From: an uncultured Prevotella sp.
GTDB lineage: Bacteria; Bacteroidota; Bacteroidia; Bacteroidales; Bacteroidaceae
Direction of reading: 5' to 3'
NCBI GenBank assembly: GCA_900318855.1
Contig: ONMG01000207.1
Location: 1-5,017 of the forward strand
Length of the DNA: 5,017 nt
This document shows positions 1 through 5,017 of the stretch, piece by piece. Each line of letters starts with the position of its first letter. Position 1 is the stretch's first letter. Made by a program: the position numbers and the translations under genes. The notes beneath the pieces are model-generated. The model saw only the letters and a program-made list of their open reading frames with translations, made no database searches and had not been told where the DNA came from.

Positions 1-40
1 CCCCGAGAGCGAATATCCAATGGTCTTACTTTGCGTTAGC

Positions 41-77
41 GTTTGCAAACATAGTAACTATAGGATTACCATATGGT
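41..77. repeat. Cluster of three palindromes
   Basis: Three perfect dyad symmetries lie almost end to end: GTTTGCAAAC (41-50), ATAGT-A-ACTAT (51-61) and ACCATATGGT (68-77). The first two overlap the candidate leftward -7 box at 46-53. The third sits where a -33 element would be expected. Adjacent dyads over a promoter are typical of operators for dimeric DNA-binding proteins, but no particular regulator is recognised. Each is only 10-11 bp long, so one alone could be chance; the clustering is what makes them notable. Confidence 0.5.
46..53 (-). promoter_or_regulatory. Candidate Bacteroidota -7 box for a leftward gene outside the window
   Basis: Read on the minus strand this is TATGTTTG, an exact match to the Bacteroidota -7 consensus TAnnTTTG. 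No TTTG-like -33 element lies at the usual 19-21 nt upstream; that position is instead occupied by the palindrome ACCATATGGT. A weak core promoter relying on an activator would fit, but this is inference. Only 45 bp remain before the window edge and they contain no ATG on the minus strand, so the driven gene cannot be seen. Confidence 0.4.
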
Positions 78-141
78 CACCCCAGCCATTACCCCTCAAT
101 GACGCCACTTTCACCCCACATGAACCATAGTGTTGACCCCT
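77..141 (-). promoter_or_regulatory. Array of four TNACCCCW motifs (minus strand WGGGGTNA)
   Basis: Four copies of an 8-bp motif occur within 65 bp: TCACCCCA (77-84), TTACCCCT (89-96), TCACCCCA (111-118) and TGACCCCT (134-141). Start-to-start distances are 12, 22 and 23 bp, close to one and two helical turns, so all copies would face roughly the same side of the DNA. A fifth copy, TGACCCCT, lies at 330-337. The array is immediately upstream of the leftward TAnnTTTG box at 46-53, where activator sites are expected. The motif identity and spacing are seen directly; binding by an activator is inferred. Confidence 0.4.
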
Positions 142-147
142 CAACAC
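130..147. repeat. Perfect 7-bp inverted repeat with CCCC loop
   Basis: GTGTTGA (130-136) and TCAACAC (141-147) are exact reverse complements separated by CCCC, or GGGG on the minus strand. The repeat overlaps the fourth TNACCCCW motif. It could be an operator half-site pair or a small hairpin. No U-rich tract follows on either strand, so an intrinsic terminator is unlikely. Confidence 0.5.
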
Positions 148-312
148 CGTCCCTGCATTGGACCATTTGTCATCCCCCGAAGATAAACCGTCCGCCACCG
201 GCTCATCAGCACAGTCAGTGGACCTAAGCATACGAACTTCATGGCAGACTTGAGAGGAGCTTCTTGCTTCATGTTCCGCGGGTGCACTGTGCTTGGATAG
301 CGATTAACTAAC

Positions 313-332
313 TCACAAGGAATATCCTGTGA
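313..332. repeat. Inverted repeat TCACA...TGTGA
   Basis: TCACA (313-317) pairs with TGTGA (328-332), and inside it GGA (319-321) pairs with TCC (325-327). The result is an 8-bp stem with one bulged A and a three-base loop. It is not the CRP arrangement, which has TGTGA first and TCACA second. The right arm overlaps the fifth TNACCCCW motif at 330-337. Function is unknown. Confidence 0.35.
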
Positions 333-461
333 CCCCTATTTCTCTTCACATTTATCTTCAGGCATCAACCAGCTAAAAACATTTGCAGTGATTTAGGGTG
401 ACGCATTGACGAAGTCAGGAGGTGGCAGATGTTTGAATCAGCGGTATTCACGAGCCATTAT

Positions 462-480
462 GCGCAGACAGCATCCGCGC
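462..480 (-). terminator. Possible hairpin terminator of the regulator gene
   Basis: On the minus strand this reads as a 7-bp stem (GCGCGGA with TCTGCGC, including one G-U pair) around a five-base loop. It begins 28 nt after the TAA stop of the regulator gene. The G-U pair exists only in the minus-strand transcript; the plus-strand version has an A/C mismatch, which favours a role in the minus direction. No clear U-tract follows, so it may be a weak or factor-assisted terminator, or only a 3'-end stabilising hairpin. Confidence 0.35.
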
Positions 481-508
481 CTCCTCATGCTTTCTCATCA
501 GAGCTGGC

Positions 509-2155
509 TTATATGCAAAGGGCAGTGACGTCCTGTTCGAAGGTGGCCGGGTTCTTGGCTTTGTTGCGGATGCGTACGCGGTAGTTGTAGACCGTGTTGA
601 AACTGTAGTCGAGCACCCGTGCTATCTGGTTGTTGTCGGTGATGCCGAGACGGATGAGGGCAAAGATGCGCAGGGCGGGCGTGAGGGAGCCGGGCTTCTT
701 GCCCTCCTGCCTTCCTTCGGGAGTCATGAGGTCGTTGAAGTCGTCGACAAATGAGGGGAAGACCGAGATGAAGGTGGCATCGAAGTCTTCGGTCATCTGC
801 TTTTTGTCGCGTGTGCGCTGGAACTTCTCTAAGAGCGTGGCTACGGCGTCGTACTGCTTGAGCTTGAGTTTCTGGAGTGCCACCACGGTGAAGTCGTTGG
901 CCTGATTGGTCATCTCGGAAGCCTTGTCCATATAGTGGCCGAGGTATTTGTTTTTGATGCGGTTGGCTTCGTCGAGCTTGCGGTTGGAGGTTTGAAGGAG
1001 GGTCTTCGACTCTTCGAGCTGCCTCGACTTCTTCATGCCGGAGATGAGCGAGCGGATGAGTAGCAGAATGAGCACGGTGAGCACGATGGTGGAGAGCAGC
1101 ATTATCCAGCGCCGCATCCGGTCGGAGTGCTGCTTCTGAGCCTCGACGACGGGCAGCAGACTGCCCATGCTGTTCACCCTGTAGCGAGTGCCGAATGTGG
1201 ATGCGCATTTCAGTGCCAGGGAGAGATATTCTGATGATTTATAGGGGTCATGGTAGTTGTGGAAGAGGTCGCTGCCGAGGGCACGGATGGCCACGGTCTC
1301 AAGGATAGAATGCCGGAGGTCGTTGATAACCGATGCTATATAATAATGTGTGCCTTGCTCATGGCGGCCCAGGCGGACATCAATGTTGGCCAGTGTGGAC
1401 AGCAGAATGCTGCGCCGCTCGTGGTCGACGGGAGTGGTGAGGGCCAGTGCCCGGCTGTAGTAGGGGCGAGCCTCTCGCAGTCGGTTATCCCACATCAGGC
1501 GCTTGCCTTGGATATAGTAACGGTCGGAGGCATTGCTGATGTGGGGCAGTGCTTTGGCCAGCCAGTCATTGCCGATGGCCTTATAGCGTGAGGAGTAGGG
1601 TTCTATGGCATCGTAGTCGGCCAGGTCGTGCCACATGCGTCCGCCATAGATGTAGTAGCTGGCCAGCACGGAGTCGGGCAGCTGAAGCCCCTCGGTGCGG
1701 ATGGAGCCGAAGATTTCGGTGGCTTCGGTGAAGAAGCCGCCACGAGCCATGGAGTAGCCGTAGAAGCTGAGTGCTTCGACGCGGCGCACAGGGTCGTTCA
1801 TGCTCCGTGCTACCGACAGCATACGCTGGGAATAACGCACGGAATAATCGAATTTGAATAGGTGAGAGCGCTGGTAGAGCAGCTTCCATCCCCAATAGAG
1901 CTCGGCAGGCGAAAGTGAGGAGGCGGAGTGGGTGAGCCGCGATTCTTCTGCGTGGAGGACCGACTCAAAGTGAGCCGTGATGGTGTCGTGGAGGAGCATG
2001 AGGGAGTCGATGGTGCGCAGGCCGGCCTCGTTGCGGGCCGACATTGCTACCTTCCGGCTGCTGGGAAGCCAGGCTTTGAGAAAGAGCGCCAGACAGACTA
2101 AGATGATGGTGCAGCAGATGATGAAGAAGGCCTTGTAGGACTTGATCTTTTGCAT
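509..2155 (-). CDS. Transmembrane TPR-HTH regulator, DUF6377 type
   Basis: This is a complete 548-residue protein. It begins with a basic N-terminus and a membrane anchor (about residues 9-26). A helical TPR-like region follows (about 60-330, with repeated Tyr/Leu/Ala-rich helices). A second membrane helix spans about 350-370, then a charged coiled coil (375-405). The C-terminal part ends in a LuxR-like HTH (about 494-535) whose recognition region contains SFNTVYNYRVRIRNKA, a hallmark of the Bacteroidota DUF6377 family as I remember it. The expected topology is a periplasmic sensor and cytoplasmic DNA-binding domain, meaning a one-component membrane regulator. I chose the ATG at 2155 over one at 2263: the shorter start puts the membrane anchor at the N-terminus and leaves a TAnnTTTG promoter upstream, which the longer frame would cover. 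No Shine-Dalgarno precedes it, as is common in this phylum. The second Cys-containing helix segment IILVC is not a proper lipobox. The ligand and target genes cannot be read from the sequence; adjacency to a GH115 gene suggests xylan or glucuronate metabolism. Confidence 0.85.
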   Translation of the reverse strand: MQKIKSYKAFFIICCTIILVCLALFLKAWLPSSRKVAMSARNEAGLRTIDSLMLLHDTITAHFESVLHAEESRLTHSASSLSPAELYWGWKLLYQRSHLFKFDYSVRYSQRMLSVARSMNDPVRRVEALSFYGYSMARGGFFTEATEIFGSIRTEGLQLPDSVLASYYIYGGRMWHDLADYDAIEPYSSRYKAIGNDWLAKALPHISNASDRYYIQGKRLMWDNRLREARPYYSRALALTTPVDHERRSILLSTLANIDVRLGRHEQGTHYYIASVINDLRHSILETVAIRALGSDLFHNYHDPYKSSEYLSLALKCASTFGTRYRVNSMGSLLPVVEAQKQHSDRMRRWIMLLSTIVLTVLILLLIRSLISGMKKSRQLEESKTLLQTSNRKLDEANRIKNKYLGHYMDKASEMTNQANDFTVVALQKLKLKQYDAVATLLEKFQRTRDKKQMTEDFDATFISVFPSFVDDFNDLMTPEGRQEGKKPGSLTPALRIFALIRLGITDNNQIARVLDYSFNTVYNYRVRIRNKAKNPATFEQDVTALCI

Positions 2156-2176
2156 GATTAGGCTATTTGTGGAAGG

Positions 2177-2208
2177 CAAAGTTAACAAATATTCCCTGCA
2201 ATTCCAAC
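2177..2208 (-). promoter_or_regulatory. Promoter of the DUF6377-type regulator gene
   Basis: Read on the minus strand, TAACTTTG (2177-2184) exactly fits the Bacteroidota -7 consensus TAnnTTTG. GTTG (2205-2208) lies 20 nt upstream, a three-of-four match to the -33 TTTG at normal spacing. The box is 21 nt before the chosen ATG at 2155, which implies a short leader without a Shine-Dalgarno. The promoter suggests the regulator can be transcribed independently of the enzyme gene. Confidence 0.6.
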
Positions 2209-2360
2209 CTTTTCGCTGTAAAGTTTTATGTCCTGACATAAGATGCTTGTTGTGTGGCTCCACTGGTTCTTGACGGATAGGAGAGTGAGAATGGCGGGTT
2301 ACGGCAGACGGCCCGGAGTGGGAAGACTATTCGGTTTCGGTTGCTAAGGTTACTGGTGGA

Positions 2361-2395
2361 GGATGCGTCTCAGTCCGTGGGCTGAGGCGACATCC
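2361..2395 (-). terminator. Strong hairpin after the GH115 gene, probable terminator
   Basis: GGATG (2361-2365) plus CGTCTCAG (2366-2373) pair with CTGAGGCG (2382-2389) and CATCC (2391-2395). The stem is 13 bp with one bulged A and an eight-base loop. It starts 33 nt after the enzyme's stop codon, the usual place for transcription termination or a 3'-protective hairpin. No U-tract follows it in the minus direction, and the stem carries one C/A mismatch there. In the plus direction that pair is G-U and a mildly T-rich stretch follows. The direction of action is therefore uncertain. The rest of the 2156-2428 gap holds only the regulator promoter. Confidence 0.45.
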
Positions 2396-2428
2396 TTATT
2401 GAAGTTTGTGCTTGCTGATGAGTATTCC

Positions 2429-5017
2429 TCACCGGGTGCTTCCGGCCTGTGTCGGCTGGGGGCCCATGTAGGAGCGCTGTAATCCGCCGAAGTCGAGAAC
2501 CACCTTTTGCAGGATGATGCCCCCGTCGCCGGCAATGACGCGCAGTTTGTGCCATCCGGGTCGCGCCACATTGAGCGTGAGCTTGTTGATGCGGCAGTTG
2601 CGCAACACGCTGTCATACCAGTTCTGTGCATATTCGAACGATGACGAGCTGCCCTCCAAGATGCGTGTTCCGGCGTCAATCATCACGCCATAGTGGGTTT
2701 CAATATTGGTGCGCTCATGGCCCGCATAGCCTCTGTCTTTGCAAGGCGTGAACGTGGGCAGTACATAGGTGTAGACGTCCACCGGCCCCTGAGAGAAGCA
2801 GTAAAAGTTGTATTCCACGTAGGGTGCATCGCGACGGCTGGTGAACTGAAGAGGCGACATGGGAGTGCCCAACTGCACGGACTGGCCTTCGGCACCCAGG
2901 TTGGGGACGATGGAGATGGGAAAGTCCTGCTTGTCCTTTTTTCCGGTGAAGGCAGTGGCCGGTATGGAGAGGTAGCCATTGGTTTCGACGAAGGCATGGC
3001 CTATCTCCTCGAGCGTGGGCGAGGCCGGATTGAAGACCGACACGAGCACCTTCTCACTGCCGCCGTTGGAGTGGATGTCGATGGTGCCGGTCACCCTGTC
3101 GCCGGTGGGCACTTTTGTCCAGTCGATGTCCACCTCCACGCGCTGTTCCTTGGACAGCGTGCCCTTAGTGGCCGAGAGTCTGATCCATGAGGCCGAGGCA
3201 GCCGCATTCCAGGACAGTGCACTGAGGCTCTTGTTGTAGAGGTCGATATAGGCCGTGCGCCTGACGTACTTGTTGAAGCAGGGCAGCTCGTGCCATCCCG
3301 ATTTGCCCCTGAGTACGTCTTCGTTCTCCACGCTGATGCCTAATGTGGCTTTCGGCTCCAGTTGAGCGGTGCGCACCTCCGGCTTCTCATAGTAGGCAGC
3401 TGCACCCTCCTGTCTGAGGGCCACCACGTGGCGCCATTTGCCTCCTAACAGCTCGTCATATTGACGGGTGATGATGTTGAGGCTGTCATGGCATTGCAGC
3501 GCCATTCGGGCGTAATCGGCGGTGGCGGCACGTCCTTGCAAGGCATACCAGCGGTTGCGCTGTGCAAAGAGCTTGCTGCAGTTCATCAGCTCGCAGCCCT
3601 TCACGGGGTAGAGCACATTCTCGAAGAAGCAGGCCCGCTCAATTTCGGGCAGTGCACGGTAGATGCGCTCAGCACGGGCGGCAAGGGCTTGATAGCGGGC
3701 TATGCGGCGCTCAGCCTCCCGGTAATTGGTGAGCGAGAATTCAGTGTCGGCATTTATTTCCCGTCCATGGGTGTCGTTGGTCCACTGTGAGCCGAATCCC
3801 ATCGCTTCGGGCTTGCGTTGGAAGGCCAGGTCGTAGAACTCACGGAACAACTCCTTCAGCTCCTTTGCGTATTTGCCGTTCAGCATCTCACTGGTCCATG
3901 CAGCCCGGTAGTCGGCTGCACGCTGGAAGTTGAAGCTGTCGATATCGTAGGCCATGGCAAGGAAAAAGTCGACTGCCGGCTCGCAGAGCTTGATATCGCC
4001 TGCATTGAGGAGCCAGATGCGGTCGGCAGTGTTGTCGTAGGCCTTCCTGAGCTCCTCGTACATCAGCGTGGGCGATGTGGTGTTCATCCATGTGTAGTCG
4101 TGTGGCCGGCCTAAATAGGAGGCATGATAGTAGACGCCGGAGCGTCCCGACCTTTTCTGTTCTTCCGGACTGCTCAGCCGCTTCATGTATCCGTAGTTGT
4201 CGTCGGGCCAGATGATGGTCACGTCGTCGGGCAGTTTCAGCCCGCGGTCGTAGACGTCGAGCACCTCCTTGTAGGGAGTGAAGGCCTGAGGAATCTCTTC
4301 GGGCTTCTTCTTCAGAACATCAGTCAGGATGGAGCGTTGTGCCTTCAAGGCCTGCTGCATCACGTCGCGCCGCTCATTGAGGTCGTTGCTCCCTGCCATG
4401 GCCACGTCGTGCAGACCGCGCAGGGCCAGGGTGTAGACGCCCTCATAGGGAGCGGTCTCCATGACCCGGGCGCGCAGCACACTGTCAATGCCTTGTTTGT
4501 TGGTCTCATAGTTCCACGGACCGTACTTCTTGTTCCATTCGGTGGCTGTGTTGAGAAAGAGCGGCTCACAGTGCGAGGTGCCCATGACAATGCCGAAACT
4601 GTCGGCCACCAGCTTGTTCTCGTTCACCCGGTAGAAAGCCATCGAGCAGTTGTGCATGGCGGGGCACAGGTAGTTGGCATTCAGTCGGAGCAGCAGCTCG
4701 CACACTTTGGCATAGGTCTTGGGACCAAAATTGCGGCGCGCGGGTTCGAAGGTGTCGCGCACCCACGGAAAGAGCCCCCAGTCCTCGTCGTTGATGAATA
4801 TTCCGCGGTATTTCACGCTGGGTGACTTGGATGTGAAGGTGCTAACAGCTAACCTTATCTCCTTACGCTGCTTTACCGGCACATCCATCCAGAAATACCA
4901 GGGATGAACACCCATGGCGCGCGAGATGGAGAGCAGTCCGTAAGCAGCCCCGCGGCGGTCGCTGCCCACTACGACAATGGCCCTGCTGATGCCCCGCAAA
5001 GGATGGTCGACGAGCTC
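2429..5017 (-). CDS. GH115 xylan alpha-1,2-glucuronidase, N-terminus outside the window
   Basis: The frame is open to the window edge, so the gene is cut at its 5' end. A TTG at 4999 is in frame but is not the real start, because conserved family sequence is already running there. The visible 862 residues cover most of a glycoside hydrolase family 115 protein; signal peptide and first part of the N-terminal domain are missing. Counting from the edge, family motifs are GSDRRG (18-23), HPWYFW (38-43), YRGIFINDED (70-79), MGTSHCEP (145-152), IIWPDDNYGY (268-277), a HASYLGRPHDY block (298-308) and LLNAGDIK (336-343). These acidic, Asn and His residues line the active site of the family's catalytic barrel. 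A helical region follows to about 545, then a BACON-like beta domain (about 589-666) and the C-terminal GH115_C beta-sandwich (about 695-846), ending in the typical DFGGL. Family enzymes release glucuronic or 4-O-methylglucuronic acid from internal and terminal xylose residues of glucuronoxylan by an inverting mechanism, normally in the periplasm or at the surface. Other glucuronic acid-containing glycans cannot be excluded. No frameshift or missing domain is seen. Confidence 0.92.
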   Translation of the reverse strand, partial: ELVDHPLRGISRAIVVVGSDRRGAAYGLLSISRAMGVHPWYFWMDVPVKQRKEIRLAVSTFTSKSPSVKYRGIFINDEDWGLFPWVRDTFEPARRNFGPKTYAKVCELLLRLNANYLCPAMHNCSMAFYRVNENKLVADSFGIVMGTSHCEPLFLNTATEWNKKYGPWNYETNKQGIDSVLRARVMETAPYEGVYTLALRGLHDVAMAGSNDLNERRDVMQQALKAQRSILTDVLKKKPEEIPQAFTPYKEVLDVYDRGLKLPDDVTIIWPDDNYGYMKRLSSPEEQKRSGRSGVYYHASYLGRPHDYTWMNTTSPTLMYEELRKAYDNTADRIWLLNAGDIKLCEPAVDFFLAMAYDIDSFNFQRAADYRAAWTSEMLNGKYAKELKELFREFYDLAFQRKPEAMGFGSQWTNDTHGREINADTEFSLTNYREAERRIARYQALAARAERIYRALPEIERACFFENVLYPVKGCELMNCSKLFAQRNRWYALQGRAATADYARMALQCHDSLNIITRQYDELLGGKWRHVVALRQEGAAAYYEKPEVRTAQLEPKATLGISVENEDVLRGKSGWHELPCFNKYVRRTAYIDLYNKSLSALSWNAAASASWIRLSATKGTLSKEQRVEVDIDWTKVPTGDRVTGTIDIHSNGGSEKVLVSVFNPASPTLEEIGHAFVETNGYLSIPATAFTGKKDKQDFPISIVPNLGAEGQSVQLGTPMSPLQFTSRRDAPYVEYNFYCFSQGPVDVYTYVLPTFTPCKDRGYAGHERTNIETHYGVMIDAGTRILEGSSSSFEYAQNWYDSVLRNCRINKLTLNVARPGWHKLRVIAGDGGIILQKVVLDFGGLQRSYMGPQPTQAGSTR

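Larger units (their letters stand above)
1..508. other. Non-coding region with regulatory-looking structure
   Basis: This 508-bp stretch lies beyond the 3' end of the DUF6377-type gene and shows no long open frame or recognisable protein remnant on either strand. It is visibly less GC-rich than the two genes. It is not featureless: it contains three adjacent palindromes (41-77), a leftward TAnnTTTG box (46-53), an array of TNACCCCW motifs (77-141, with one more at 330-337) and three hairpin-capable inverted repeats (130-147, 313-332, 462-480). I infer that the left part is the upstream control region of a gene that starts to the left of the window on the minus strand. I see no tRNA or recognisable riboswitch. 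From 148 to 312 I see only very short palindromes (CCGCGG, GTGCAC) of no clear meaning. Confidence 0.6.

Noticed and set aside
26..34. Plus-strand TACTTTG as a rightward promoter
   Set aside because: It lacks one base of the TAnnTTTG spacing, has no -33 element within the window, and no plus-strand gene follows.
80..178. G-quadruplex on the minus strand from five G-runs
   Set aside because: The runs of four or five G are separated by 8 to more than 30 bases, too far apart for a convincing intramolecular quadruplex; a spaced protein-binding motif explains them better.
429..445. tRNA T-loop-like string GTTTGAATC
   Set aside because: No matching acceptor, D or anticodon arms are found upstream, and there is no CCA end.
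498..1208. 236-codon open frame on the minus strand in another frame
   Set aside because: It overlaps the regulator gene in a different frame. The product is rich in Arg, His, Gln and Ala without hydrophobic core patterns, as expected for an out-of-frame reading.
1250..1591. 113-codon plus-strand frame
   Set aside because: It is antisense to the TPR-like part of the regulator, which has clear coding character in its own frame. No ribosome-binding or promoter evidence was seen.
2350..2679. Possible frameshifted C-terminal extension of the GH115 gene
   Set aside because: The main frame already ends with the family-typical DFGGL segment and a short tail, so no missing C-terminus needs explaining.
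2693..3190. 165-codon open frame on the plus strand
   Set aside because: It is antisense to the GH115 C-terminal domains, with a biased composition and no recognisable domain. It is a shadow of the real gene.
4124..4825. 233-codon open frame on the plus strand
   Set aside because: It lies wholly antisense to the conserved catalytic part of the GH115 gene. Its Val/Gly/His-rich product is typical of the reverse complement of GC-rich coding sequence and resembles no family I know.

Overview
The window looks like part of a carbohydrate-utilisation region from a member of the Bacteroidota, most likely Prevotella or a close relative. Three things support this. There is a GH115-type alpha-glucuronidase with a BACON-like beta domain. 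There is a membrane-spanning HTH regulator of the DUF6377 type, a family I know only from Bacteroidota. The promoter-like sequences match the Bacteroidota -7 consensus TAnnTTTG, and the regulator's start has no Shine-Dalgarno. Genus is an inference from protein similarity in memory, not from a search.

Layout, read in the direction of transcription (both genes are on the minus strand). At the right edge an 862-residue C-terminal part of a GH115 enzyme enters the window; its N-terminus lies outside. It ends at 2429. A 273-bp gap follows (2156-2428). It contains a strong hairpin just after the enzyme gene and a good Bacteroidota promoter just before the next gene. The second gene (509-2155) is a complete 548-residue regulator: N-terminal membrane anchor, long helical TPR-like periplasmic sensor, second membrane helix, coiled coil and C-terminal HTH. 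Positions 1-508 hold no convincing gene. They carry a cluster of palindromes, a TAnnTTTG box pointing left, and an array of spaced TNACCCCW motifs. This looks like the control region of a leftward gene just outside the window.

Likely joint role: the enzyme strips (4-O-methyl)glucuronic acid from xylan. The regulator could sense a xylan or glucuronate-derived signal, or an envelope state, and control this or a neighbouring polysaccharide-utilisation locus. The link is by adjacency only. The two genes appear to be separate transcription units. No tRNA, rRNA, CRISPR array, insertion sequence or frameshift was seen. The most unusual material is the non-coding left 508 bp.
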